From contig NZ_CP066784.1 in NCBI RefSeq assembly GCF_028751195.1, positions 1 through 64,000 of the forward strand: a stretch of DNA of 64,000 nt, written 5' to 3'. Positions 7,895 to 16,423 of the stretch are shown here, one piece after another. The stretch is from Alicyclobacillus sp. ALC3 (GTDB lineage Bacteria > Bacillota > Bacilli > Alicyclobacillales > Alicyclobacillaceae). The position numbers and the translations under genes were made by a program. The notes beneath the pieces are model-generated. The model did not search any database. It had not been told where the DNA came from and saw only the letters and a list, made by a program, of their open reading frames with translations. Position 1 is the stretch's first letter. Each line of letters begins with the position of its first letter.

Positions 7895-8068
7895 TCACGG
7901 TTCGTCTTGTAGCGTTTCTGGGAGTTGGTTTACCCAATCCTCCGCACTGTTCGTGAGTTCCTCGATGGTGGGGTTCACAGTCTCCTCCATCACGGGTTCG
8001 GTGTCATCGAGGGCACCATCTTCAGTCACCGCAGACTCTGCAGGCTTACTATCCTCTACGTCAGTCAT
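7895..8068 (-). CDS. Small acidic hypothetical protein (57 aa)
   Basis: ATG at 8068 preceded by AAAGGAGG, the best ribosome site in this stretch. The product is strongly acidic (many Asp/Glu; segments such as EDGALDDTEPVMEETVNP) with no hydrophobic core, so probably disordered or a binding partner. The opposite strand also has an open frame with a passable ribosome site (start 7851), but it is a serine-rich mirror of this one, so I prefer the minus-strand reading. No family recognised. Confidence 0.45.
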   Translation of the reverse strand: MTDVEDSKPAESAVTEDGALDDTEPVMEETVNPTIEELTNSAEDWVNQLPETLQDEP

Positions 8069-8913
8069 GAACTTGAACCTCCTTTGCAAATCACGACATG
8101 GTGTAATATGGATCACAAGGTGACAGTCTATGTATCAAGCGTTCTGATACGGTGTTAGTACTACGCTATTTTGTCTAAAGATTGATGGTGACTGATGTCC
8201 GCAGCTTGACGGAGACCGTGTCCAAAGCCCGCTATAGCGCCTTTCGAGGTACGCGTGATGTCGAACTAAAATGTCCATGATATGCCGTTTGAGCCTAAAA
8301 GTGTGGTTGACGACTCATACTGTCCGTTTCAATGTGCGAAGCGGACATTGACGCCCGACTTTACACGGGAGATCCTGTCTTCAGTGACATGATTTCCAGC
8401 ACATCAAGCCCTCTTGGAACTAGGGGTGGAACCACAAGTCCGTGGATTCTGCACCAATCTTGCCAGTGTGGAACCATCGCCGTCTGTCAAGGCTGTAATG
8501 ACTACCTTGACGGGCTCACCCCTGCTCTTCGAGTGTTCCTGTTTGGCATGCCCGATGGACCCGACTCTCCATATGGACGCACTGCCTTCGTCATAGTCTC
8601 TCGTCAAATCCTGGACATCTAACACCGTCAAGCTTTGGACCCTTTGAGGCAGCCGAAACAAAACGGCACTGGGAGGGAGATCCATTGGCGTGATCGAACA
8701 GAGCAGGAGGTGTAAGGACTCGAATATCTGAAATATGAAGCGTTGCCCGAACGCGCGTACTGGAATAGCCTATGCCTTTTACACAACGGTATTTTCGGGG
8801 TCAGGACTCAAACCGCAAATTGAGTAACCGATCACGGCTCATTGTCCTTGTGGCTACGGTAAATCAAAGTGTAGTGGGCCACAAAATTGGTTAGGGCTTG
8901 TAGCCGCCTTGTG
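8069..8913. other. Stretch of about 850 bases with no supportable gene
   Basis: Open frames on both strands (for example 8332-8622 plus and 8404-8685 minus) lack ribosome sites and recognisable protein features. A string resembling the T-box core occurs near 8417, but no specifier stem, terminator or aminoacyl-tRNA or amino-acid gene follows. This is most likely decayed sequence at the inner edge of the accessory region. Confidence 0.4.
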
Positions 8914-9687
8914 CTATGCAGGTGTGGAAGGCTTCCAAGAAATCATGGCAACTCGGTGAGCGCGCGTCGCGAAAATCCCGAACGTTGGATCTTCCAGAAT
9001 GTCTTCAAGTTGCTTCATAGCTTCACGATTTCCAACAACACCCAACCGCTCCGAAATGGTTGGTAATGCTTCTTCGGCATTCTTCCAACGAGGACCGTGC
9101 TGTTCTTCGAAGACTTTCACATTGGCGATGATCCCAGCTTCGAGTAACACAGGATAAATTTCTGTAAACCCAGGCATTCGCGGCCCCGGTTCCTCAGCAT
9201 GGAAAATTGGCCATAATTTATCCATGAAATACATAATCGGATCCACATGAACAGCGAGGATACATCGGTTTGTTGCAGATTTCTCCATCGCGCGTGCAAA
9301 GCCAACCCAGTCATTGGAAAACTGGATAACAAAAGAAGCTAACGTCACTTCCGCAGACTTGAGATTGTCCTGTGGCCACGAAGCTTGTACGATGTTCACC
9401 ACTTCTGACACCTCATAACGAGCCAATGTTTCTCTGAGGTGCGAGATCATCTCGGGAGAAGGCTCGATCGCTGTGACCTTGCAACCTGCTGAGGCTAATG
9501 GGGCGGTATACCGACCGACGCCTGCGCCAATGTCTAAGACCGTTCGTTTATCTCCCAGGTTGACCATAACCTCTTTGAAGATGGGTGATTGGGTTACATC
9601 TTGAGTTAAACTCGATTGCTTTAACCCCTCAGCCATCATCTTCATGGACATATTGCTGGACAGAGTGGCGCCTGTCTCATCGGCCAT
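8914..9687 (-). CDS. Class I SAM-dependent methyltransferase
   Basis: 257 aa. ATG 9687 chosen for its GGAGGG site; an upstream TTG (9741) has none. The SAM-binding motif I is at about 50-60 (VLDIGAGVGRY), followed by the acidic end of strand 2 (VTAIEPSPEM) and a motif-II-like FVIQFSND. The first 35 residues are variable, as in UbiE/COQ5-like small-molecule methyltransferases. Substrate unknown. Monocistronic; the last accessory-type gene before the tRNA. Confidence 0.8.
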   Translation of the reverse strand: MADETGATLSSNMSMKMMAEGLKQSSLTQDVTQSPIFKEVMVNLGDKRTVLDIGAGVGRYTAPLASAGCKVTAIEPSPEMISHLRETLARYEVSEVVNIVQASWPQDNLKSAEVTLASFVIQFSNDWVGFARAMEKSATNRCILAVHVDPIMYFMDKLWPIFHAEEPGPRMPGFTEIYPVLLEAGIIANVKVFEEQHGPRWKNAEEALPTISERLGVVGNREAMKQLEDILEDPTFGIFATRAHRVAMISWKPSTPA

Positions 9688-9987
9688 TTCTTTCCCTCCA
9701 TCTAAAATAGAGTATGTATAAGCCAAGAACATGTGTTCCAACGGATTCGACTTTCATTCGGACGATACAGGAAGAGTCTACAAGAATCGTTGAAAACGTG
9801 GTCCTTCAAGTGCACAATTCAAAATGCAAGCCGATGGCGAGTGCGACCGGTCGGACCCGGGGACGCCTTTCAGGTCCTCGAACGTACGAAAATAGGCATG
9901 CCCCTGACTGTAGAATCTTTGTACACCGACGTTTTCCGCGAACGGAAGGTGATGTACGATTCAGTCAAGACGCATGCCCACTAATTT

Positions 9988-10063
9988 TGGAGCGGATGAC
10001 GGGGCTCGAACCCGCAACATTCAGCTTGGGAAGCTGACGCTCTGCCAATTGAACTACATCCGC
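9988..10063 (-). tRNA. tRNA-Gly (anticodon CCC)
   Basis: Full cloverleaf on the minus strand: acceptor GCGGATG pairs with CATCCGC; anticodon stem TCAGC/GCTGA around loop TTCCCAA, so anticodon CCC reading GGG; T arm GCGGG-TTCGAGC-CCCGT; discriminator T and an encoded CCA (9988-9990). Length 76. The promoter at 10104-10132 is in the right place. A tRNA beside an atypical region is a classic integration spot, though I see no direct repeat of its 3' end to the left. Confidence 0.95.
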
Positions 10064-10103
10064 ATGGGACCTCATCGTTTGCAGATTCGTTCGTGTGCTA
10101 TGT

Positions 10104-10132
10104 ATCATACACCCGATTACACTCGAGTTCAA
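10104..10132 (-). promoter_or_regulatory. Sigma-A promoter of the tRNA-Gly gene
   Basis: On the minus strand TTGAAC (10132-10127), 17 bases, TATGAT (10109-10104). Transcription would begin about 30 bases before the mature tRNA 5' end. Confidence 0.75.
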
Positions 10133-10255
10133 GGCTAGGCCATGACACATCGCACAAGTCGACAAATCAATTTGTCTAGGGGAGTGGTGCAAGTTTTCGC
10201 GTATTCGACTCCTCGTGGTAAAACAGAGGCATGCGCAAATTTGGGGGGATTATTG

Positions 10256-10732
10256 GTGAACATCGTGGAGGAGCAGTATAAGTGGGTACGTCAAACACGG
10301 GAAGTGTTGTTTGACTACTGTGAGTCCCTTGATCCAAAAGACTATGTCAAACAGGTAGCCGTGTTTGGATTCGGTTCCGTGCGCAACATTCATGTACACG
10401 TCGCCGACTGTTATCGGTTCTGGTTGCTTGGATTCGCGGAAGGGCAGACCGTTGAGGAATCACCAGTCCATGCATATCGAACGGTGGCAGACGTGCGAGT
10501 CTTGTTCGCCGAAGCGGACCAAGTAGTGGAGAACTTTATCGGGCGCTACGGTGATGTAATGCACGAGGTCATCACCGGGCATGTCGGACAAGACTCGGAC
10601 GAAACCAGTCTTCCCGCTCTGTGGCTCGCGACGCATACGATGACGCACGAGTTTCATCACAAGGGACAAATCGTCTCCCTAACCCGCCATTTGGGTTACG
10701 CGCCTCCGGACACAGATTTGGTCATCAGTTGA
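10256..10732 (+). CDS. DinB-family protein
   Basis: 158 aa. GTG at 10256 is preferred: GGGGGGA is just upstream, and the protein then begins NIVEEQYKWVRQTREVLF, the usual N-terminal helix of DinB/YfiT four-helix-bundle proteins. Metal-ligand histidines are plausible at VHVADCYRFWL (first His) and at THTMTHEFHHKGQIV (H-x3-H type). DinB-fold proteins are metal-dependent thiol transferases or hydrolases, often using bacillithiol in this phylum; bshA in this window makes that plausible but unproved. Confidence 0.8.
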   Translation: MNIVEEQYKWVRQTREVLFDYCESLDPKDYVKQVAVFGFGSVRNIHVHVADCYRFWLLGFAEGQTVEESPVHAYRTVADVRVLFAEADQVVENFIGRYGDVMHEVITGHVGQDSDETSLPALWLATHTMTHEFHHKGQIVSLTRHLGYAPPDTDLVIS

Positions 10733-10770
10733 GTGGTTGCGCTACAACGAGCAGGAAAGGGGGGAGATTC

Positions 10771-11814
10771 ATGACGGAACCACTCAAGTACACCTTGGTG
10801 GTGGATGAGGCAGAGGCGGGTCGAGCTATCAAGAGTCTGCTCCAGTCGAAATTGAAGGTCTCGACGCGACTGTTAAGACAACTCCCTGGTCAAGGCATTG
10901 TGACCAGAAACGGGGAACCGACGCGCCTGAATGAACGGGCATCAAAAGGTGACATAATAAATATTATGTTACCTTTTGAAGCATCTGACATCACCCCTGT
11001 GCCGATGGACATGGACATTCGCTATGAAGACGAAGAAATTCTCGTCGTCAACAAACCCGCAGGCGTCCTCTCGCATCCGACCGCGCGAGAACGACTAGGA
11101 TCAATTCAGTCCGGCATCCGAGCCTACCTTTCGAAAGACGGGCGCATTCCGCACGCTGTCCACCGCCTAGACCGCGACACAAGCGGTCTCTTGATGTTCG
11201 CAAAGCATGCGCACGTTCACCACCTATATGACGATGCGCTGCGCAAAGGTCTTCTACATCGCGTTTATATGGCCATCGTGGAAGTTGGTGAGGACGCTGA
11301 CCAAGAGGGACTCATCGCCCGTGACATCTGGCACACGGTACAACTGCCCATTGCAGAGGACCCGACAAAACCGTCTCGTCGGGTCGTAGACGAATCTGGT
11401 CAACCCGCACGCACTGACTACCGCGTCCTTTCCACTCTGCCACTGCCCATACATGGCCAAGCAACGAGACAACCTAAAGCCGTGGCGCTGCTGCAACTCG
11501 TACTTTGGACTGGACGCACGCACCAAATTCGACTGCATATGTCGGCTATCGGTTTGCCGCTCGTGGGTGATCAAGACTATCCCAAGCGTGCCCAAGACGG
11601 ATCTGACACAAATGTCTGGTCCCCATTGAGGCGTCAGGCACTCCACGCTATTCAACTCGGATGGGAGCACCCGCTGACAGGACAGCCGCACGTTGTCAGC
11701 GCTCCACCTCCACCTGACTTTAGGTCTGTTTGGCGCCGGGCCGGGGGTTCTGACGGTGATTTTTCTCTACTTCTGACCGATACCGCAGCATTGCACCACG
11801 TCCGAATCCTCTGA
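10771..11814 (+). CDS. RluA/RluD-family pseudouridine synthase
   Basis: 347 aa. ATG at 10771 after AAAGGGGGGAG. An S4-like N-terminal part (STRLLRQLPGQGIVTRNGE) is followed by the catalytic domain with HRLDRDTSGLLMFAK, whose aspartate after the second Arg is the catalytic residue, and GRTHQIRLHMSAIGLPLVGD. It converts uridine to pseudouridine in rRNA or tRNA; RluD-like architecture, exact site unknown. The C-terminus runs about 35 residues past the last conserved helix. Confidence 0.9.
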   Translation: MTEPLKYTLVVDEAEAGRAIKSLLQSKLKVSTRLLRQLPGQGIVTRNGEPTRLNERASKGDIINIMLPFEASDITPVPMDMDIRYEDEEILVVNKPAGVLSHPTARERLGSIQSGIRAYLSKDGRIPHAVHRLDRDTSGLLMFAKHAHVHHLYDDALRKGLLHRVYMAIVEVGEDADQEGLIARDIWHTVQLPIAEDPTKPSRRVVDESGQPARTDYRVLSTLPLPIHGQATRQPKAVALLQLVLWTGRTHQIRLHMSAIGLPLVGDQDYPKRAQDGSDTNVWSPLRRQALHAIQLGWEHPLTGQPHVVSAPPPPDFRSVWRRAGGSDGDFSLLLTDTAALHHVRIL

Positions 11815-11820
11815 TAAGAT
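11791..11820 (+). promoter_or_regulatory. Likely sigma-A promoter for the M42 peptidase operon
   Basis: TTGCAC (11791-11796), 18 bases, TAAGAT (11815-11820), overlapping the end of the pseudouridine synthase gene and 33 bases before the first peptidase ATG. Confidence 0.5.
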
Positions 11821-11852
11821 AGCCACAAAGAGAGAGGAGTGGGTGAAACGGC

Positions 11853-12938
11853 ATGTCCATCCCTGGAGCCGGAGTGCACCGCCGCGACTTCTTAGACATT
11901 CTCAGCCGCCATGGGGCATCCGGGTTGGAAGGCGACGTAGCACACGCAATTGCGTCGTTGTTCAGCAAGTATTCTCCCGACGTTCACATCGACCGCCTCG
12001 GAAACGTGGTCGCTCACGTTTGTGCATCAGATACTGCAACTCCTTTGGACTTGCGTCCCCGTGTTCTGCTCACTGCGCATATGGACGAGATTGCGCTCAT
12101 GGTCACTGAGGTCACCGATGGCGGATTTTTACGCGTGACGGAGACAGGTGGCTTTGACGCCCGCACTTTGGTGGGACAAGAGGTCGTGGTTCACGGTAAA
12201 GAGCCGATAATAGGAATAGTCGGCTCTACACCTCCGCACCTGACTTCTGTTAAGGAGCGGGGCCATGCGGCGACTCTCACTGACTTGTACATAGATGTGG
12301 CCATGAAGCAACCACGAGTCGAGCAGTTCATACACGTTGGGGACCGGGTAACGGTGCGGCGCTCTCCGCTCCCGCTGCAAAACGAACGGATTTCGGCAAA
12401 GGCGGCCGACAATCGGTCGAGCATCGCGATCCTTTTGGAGTGTCTTGCAGCTCTGCAGGAGTTGCAACACCCTGTGGAACTCGACGTCGTCGCCACGGTG
12501 CAAGAGGAATTCGGAATGGTCGGAGCACGAACTGTTGCGTACCATTTGCAACCCGACATAGCCATCGCTGCAGACGTGACTTTTGGGGCGCTGCCTGGGC
12601 AAGCGCCACACGAGAGCTTTCGCCTCGGGTACGGCCCAACAATCAGTTACGGGCCGCGAATTCACCGACGCGTGTTCGAAAGGTTGCGAGACACGGCGGT
12701 ACAGCTCGACATTCCATTTCAGATGGAAGTTTTGAACAACAGGACTGGAACCGAAGTGGACGTGCTACAGGTCGTGGGAAACGGCATCGCCGTGGGCCTC
12801 GTCGGCATTCCACTGCGCTACATGCACACTGCGGTGGAGACAGTCGACTACGCCGATATCGCTCTGTGCGGTCGACTCCTAGCGAACACGGTCGCAAGTT
12901 TCAATCACGCGTTCGTGGAGGAACTGTCATGTTACTAA
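11853..12938 (+). CDS. M42-family metallo-aminopeptidase, paralogue 1
   Basis: 361 aa. Metal and catalytic residues of the M42 (TET/YsdC, FrvX) family are in place: H76 and D78 (LTAHMDEIA), D185 (AADNRSS), the Glu pair E217-E218 (VQEEFG), D240 (IAADV) and a late His (LRYMHT). It should be a di-metal aminopeptidase forming large tetrahedral complexes that trim short peptides in the cytoplasm. A GAGGAG site is rather far (about 14 bases) from ATG 11853. First of three tandem paralogues, overlapping the next by 10 bases. Confidence 0.85.
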   Translation: MSIPGAGVHRRDFLDILSRHGASGLEGDVAHAIASLFSKYSPDVHIDRLGNVVAHVCASDTATPLDLRPRVLLTAHMDEIALMVTEVTDGGFLRVTETGGFDARTLVGQEVVVHGKEPIIGIVGSTPPHLTSVKERGHAATLTDLYIDVAMKQPRVEQFIHVGDRVTVRRSPLPLQNERISAKAADNRSSIAILLECLAALQELQHPVELDVVATVQEEFGMVGARTVAYHLQPDIAIAADVTFGALPGQAPHESFRLGYGPTISYGPRIHRRVFERLRDTAVQLDIPFQMEVLNNRTGTEVDVLQVVGNGIAVGLVGIPLRYMHTAVETVDYADIALCGRLLANTVASFNHAFVEELSCY

Positions 12939-13969
12939 AAACCTTAACAGAAGCGTTTGGACCGTCAGGATTTGAAGACGACGTGCGCAGTGTCATTCGT
13001 ACGGAGCTACAAGCGACCGTCGACCACATGGAAACAGACGTGCTCGGCAACTTGTTCGTGCAAAAGCTCGCTTCCGAGACCGAAGAACAAAAACACCAAC
13101 CGCGTGTCATGCTCGACGCCCACATGGACGAAGTCGGTCTCATGGTTGTCCACATCGAAGACAATGGGCTGCTCAAGTTTCAACCAATCGGCGGCGTCGA
13201 TTCACGCATCTTGCTTGGAAAAACCGTGATCATCGGCAAACAGCGAATCTCAGGCGTCATCGGGTTCAAGCCGTTTCATCTGCAGTCGCACGAAGAGAAC
13301 CAAAAGGTCCCAAAAATCGAGGACCTCTACATCGATATCGGCGTGGATACGCGACAAGCGGCGGAAGCGTTGGTTGCCCGTGGTACACCTGTGGTCTTCG
13401 CAACTGCCTTCGAATTCGTCGGAGACAGGGCGATGAAAGCCAAATCGTTCGATGACCGCATTGGCTGCGCCGTACTTGTGGAAGTGCTGAAGCAGTCTGT
13501 GCCACTGACCGTCCACGGAGTGTTTGCTGTGCAGGAGGAGATTGGCCTGCGCGGTGCAGAAGTCGCCGGGTACCGGGTGCAACCAGACATCGCAATCGCG
13601 CTCGAAGGGACCGTGTGCTCGGACGGGGTCGGGACGCCCAGTCACCGCCAAGCCACCATCCTCGGGGCGGGGCCGGCCCTAACGGTTCAAGATGCGCGCA
13701 CGATTGCAGATCGACGCTTCCTAGAATTCGTGATTTCGGTCGCAGAGAAACACGATGTCCCGTATCAACTCCGCCGCGTCAAGGCCGGATCCAACGACTT
13801 TGGCGCTATTCACCAGGCGCGGGGAGGTGTGATTGGCGGTGGGATCTCGGTTCCTGTCCGATACATTCACGCACCTTCACAAATTGCTTCATTAGACGAC
13901 TTTGAAAACACTGTGCGGCTCGTTCGTGCCGTTTTGACCGAGCTCGCAGCAGGAGGCTTCCAATTATGA
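12929..13969 (+). CDS. M42-family metallo-aminopeptidase, paralogue 2
   Basis: 346 aa. ATG at 12929 with GGAGGAAC at 12917-12924 inside the end of the previous gene; the longer open frame upstream is only a shadow of paralogue 1. Complete active site: H65/D67 (LDAHMDEVG), D175 (SFDDRIG), E203-E204 (VQEEIGLRGA), E226 (ALEGT) and H314 (VRYIHAP). The closest of the three to the textbook family, so the likeliest active enzyme and the scaffold for mixed oligomers. Confidence 0.9.
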   Translation: MLLKTLTEAFGPSGFEDDVRSVIRTELQATVDHMETDVLGNLFVQKLASETEEQKHQPRVMLDAHMDEVGLMVVHIEDNGLLKFQPIGGVDSRILLGKTVIIGKQRISGVIGFKPFHLQSHEENQKVPKIEDLYIDIGVDTRQAAEALVARGTPVVFATAFEFVGDRAMKAKSFDDRIGCAVLVEVLKQSVPLTVHGVFAVQEEIGLRGAEVAGYRVQPDIAIALEGTVCSDGVGTPSHRQATILGAGPALTVQDARTIADRRFLEFVISVAEKHDVPYQLRRVKAGSNDFGAIHQARGGVIGGGISVPVRYIHAPSQIASLDDFENTVRLVRAVLTELAAGGFQL

Positions 13970-14988
13970 TGGATTCGCAGCTGTTCACTACGATTTCAGA
14001 CCTCTGTGCGCACGCTGTCCCGTCGGGAAGCGAGTCAATCATCGAGCCGGTTCTGCGCAGTTACGTTGAGGCCACTGCCAACGAAGTGTGGGTCGACCCT
14101 CTTGGCACTCTGATTGCCCGACATCATGGGTCGGGTCCCCACATCCTGGTGACAGCGCACGTGGACGAACCTGGACTCATGGCGATCGACATCACGGATG
14201 ACGGATTCCTGCGCGTCGTTCCGATTGGCTCTTTGAACGCTAGTCAGTTCGTGGACCGCCAAATCCGCTGGACCAACGGAGTGGTGGGTCTCGTTGGGGC
14301 GGTCGAGTCTGCAGACCACGGCGACCTCTCGTATGACGATCTATATGTAGATATCGGTGCGACCAGCAAGGACGAAGCGGCAGGAGAAGTGACGATTGGC
14401 ACAGGCGGAGTTCTCCTCGCGGGGACGTCGGAACTCGGCAATGGCCGGTTGACGGGACGCGCTCTGCACAATCGCGTGGGTTGTGCGATTGCCATTTCGG
14501 CCTTTCAACAGGCAGCTGCATCCGGGCACAACGTCACAGTCGCTTTTACGGCACAACACGTAGTCGGCGCTCGCGGCGTCAAGACAGCAGCGTATGCGCT
14601 CCGGCCTGACTATGCCCTGGTCATCGACGGCGCGACAGCCGGCGACCTGCCCGATGGCCCGAGGTCTTCCGTTCGCCTGGGCAGAGGACCGGCTATTCGA
14701 TTGCTCGACCGCGGCATCATCGTGCCAGTCGCGATGAAAAGCCTTCTGGAGACCGCCGCTGACTCCGCTGGGATCGACGTGCAATATGATGTGTGCGAAT
14801 CCGACCGGTCAGATGCTGGCACAATTGAGGCGAGTGCCGCTGGCGTTCTGGTCGGAGGCGTAACCTATCCGGTGCGGGGCGCCGGGCAAATCCTGACTAC
14901 AGTAGACATAACCGACGCGGCACAGGCAGTTAAGCTTGTCGTTTCTGCTGTAGATCGAGCCGCACAATTGAAAACAGAGCATAAATAG
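13966..14988 (+). CDS. M42-family paralogue 3, probably catalytically dead
   Basis: 340 aa; ATGA overlap with paralogue 2. The fold is retained throughout (LVTAHVDEPGLMAI; LYVDIGATS; VGARGVKTAAYALRPD), and H65/D67 and D221 are kept, but the key positions are changed: DDR/DNR becomes H168-N169-R, the catalytic Glu pair becomes Q197-H198, and the final ligand His becomes G307 (PVRGAG instead of VRYIHA). At least four of six active-site residues are lost without any frameshift. Probably a pseudoenzyme subunit. Confidence 0.85.
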   Translation: MMDSQLFTTISDLCAHAVPSGSESIIEPVLRSYVEATANEVWVDPLGTLIARHHGSGPHILVTAHVDEPGLMAIDITDDGFLRVVPIGSLNASQFVDRQIRWTNGVVGLVGAVESADHGDLSYDDLYVDIGATSKDEAAGEVTIGTGGVLLAGTSELGNGRLTGRALHNRVGCAIAISAFQQAAASGHNVTVAFTAQHVVGARGVKTAAYALRPDYALVIDGATAGDLPDGPRSSVRLGRGPAIRLLDRGIIVPVAMKSLLETAADSAGIDVQYDVCESDRSDAGTIEASAAGVLVGGVTYPVRGAGQILTTVDITDAAQAVKLVVSAVDRAAQLKTEHK

Positions 14989-15022
14989 ATACAGAACCGC
15001 TAGAGTGGAGAGGTGTTCCTCA

Positions 15023-16390
15023 ATGAACGAAGTTTCACCTGACCTGCAGACTCGTTCGCCGTGGTCACCGCAGTACGGGGTAGACAGACTGACGGTTCAG
15101 TCAGTGAACAGACCCGTCACAGGAGCTCTCAGTGTCCCGGGCAGTAAAAGTTACTCAAATCGCGCACTCATCATTGCAGCTCTGGCCCATGGACCAAGCC
15201 GTTTAAGTGGGGTCCTCAAGAGCGACGATTCATACTGGTGTATCGACGCACTGCAAAGACTCGGCGTGAATGTAAGTGTCGAAGGGGATGCGGTGACAAT
15301 TCAAGGTTGCGAAGGTGCTTGGCCCAACCCAACTGGCACGCTCTTTCTTGGCGCATCAGGAACGTTGGCGAGGTTTTTGCCTGGCGCACTTGCCATTGCT
15401 GCCACGGGTACCTGGCACTTGACAGCTGGTGCGCGCCTGACAGAACGCCCACTGGGGCCACTTCTGCGCTGTCTGCAGCAACTTGGAGCCAAATTTGACT
15501 ACGACGACCAGCAGCAGCGGCTGCCGTTCACGTTGACAGCGACAGGATTGCATGGCGGAGAAGTGTCGATTTCAGGGGACACATCGAGCCAGTTCATTAG
15601 CGGACTCTTGCTGTGTGCGCCGTATGCCACAGACGAGGTGCAGATTCATGTGACGAGTCCCATCGTCCAACAGGCGTACGTGAAAATGACGATTGACCTG
15701 ATGCGGCAGTTTGGAGTGAATGTAGTGTCTGACGAGGACCTACGCGAATTTGTCATCGCACCGACGCGCTACCAAGGTGCTGATGTTGAACTTGAGGCAG
15801 ACGCCTCCACGTCCTGTTACTTCCTCGCGCTCGCAGCAGTGACCGGGGGAGAGGTGACTGTCCGCAACCTGCCGTATGCGACAAGCCAACCTGATATCGG
15901 CATGGTTGACCTATTGGAACGTATGGGCTGCAGGGCTGTCCGAACAGGTCCCACCGTGACGCTCACGGGCCCGTCTCGGGCACAGGGAGGGTCTGTTCTT
16001 CGGGGTGGATTTACCGTCAGCATGCGTGCGATGTCAGACCAGGCAGTGACACTGGCAGCCATCGCGCCGTTTGCCGACGCTCCAATTACCATCACGGAGG
16101 TAGCACACATCCGCGCACACGAGTCCGACCGGATTCGCGCCATCTGTGAATCGTTGCAGCGAGTCGGAATTCGCGTCGATGAACATGAGGACGGCTTGAC
16201 CATTTACCCAGGCCAACCGCAATTTGCGACACTTCCTTCCTATGATGATCACAGAATTGCGATGTCGCTGGCTGTGCTCGCAGCTGGGGGAAGTGGCGCT
16301 GAAATTCTTGATCCCGGCTGTGTCTCCAAGACCTGTCCGACGTACTTCGAACTCCTCTCTCAACTCGGCGTTGACGTCATCGGTCTCTAA
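15023..16390 (+). CDS. aroA: 3-phosphoshikimate 1-carboxyvinyltransferase (EPSP synthase)
   Basis: 455 aa from ATG 15023 (TGGAGAGGTG upstream). Sixth step of the shikimate pathway: shikimate-3-phosphate + PEP to EPSP. Markers: VPGSKSYSNRALIIAALA, the phosphate-binding N-terminal loop; FLGASGTLARFLPGAL in place of the classic GNAGT stretch; STSCYFLALAA; and the C-terminal HIRAHESDRIRAICESL and SYDDHRIAMSLAV. The LGASGT version points to a class II-like enzyme, which is often glyphosate-tolerant. It opens the aroA-aroC-aroB-aroH operon. Confidence 0.95.
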   Translation: MNEVSPDLQTRSPWSPQYGVDRLTVQSVNRPVTGALSVPGSKSYSNRALIIAALAHGPSRLSGVLKSDDSYWCIDALQRLGVNVSVEGDAVTIQGCEGAWPNPTGTLFLGASGTLARFLPGALAIAATGTWHLTAGARLTERPLGPLLRCLQQLGAKFDYDDQQQRLPFTLTATGLHGGEVSISGDTSSQFISGLLLCAPYATDEVQIHVTSPIVQQAYVKMTIDLMRQFGVNVVSDEDLREFVIAPTRYQGADVELEADASTSCYFLALAAVTGGEVTVRNLPYATSQPDIGMVDLLERMGCRAVRTGPTVTLTGPSRAQGGSVLRGGFTVSMRAMSDQAVTLAAIAPFADAPITITEVAHIRAHESDRIRAICESLQRVGIRVDEHEDGLTIYPGQPQFATLPSYDDHRIAMSLAVLAAGGSGAEILDPGCVSKTCPTYFELLSQLGVDVIGL

Positions 16391-16423
16391 CATTTGCTGG
16401 ACGAGGAAAGGTCAGGTGGCAAG

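Noticed and set aside
7851..8123. Plus-strand frame of 90 aa with a GGAGGG site
   Set aside because: Serine-rich mirror of the acidic minus-strand frame 7895-8068, which has the better ribosome site and a more natural composition. Only one can be real.
8412..8440. T-box-like core (AGGGGTGGAACCAC)
   Set aside because: No specifier hairpin, no terminator/antiterminator pair and no aminoacyl-tRNA synthetase or amino-acid gene downstream; a chance match in decayed sequence is more likely.
8332..8685. Overlapping frames on both strands (96 and 93 aa)
   Set aside because: No ribosome site at either start, no recognisable motif and low-complexity translation; not supported as genes.
9988..10063. 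tRNA-Gly as attachment site of an integrated element spanning the first 10 kb
   Set aside because: No direct repeat of the tRNA 3' end and no integrase were found to the left within the window.
12440..12928. Upstream extension of the second M42 peptidase frame
   Set aside because: It is the shifted-frame shadow of paralogue 1; the conserved protein starts at ATG 12929 with its own ribosome site.
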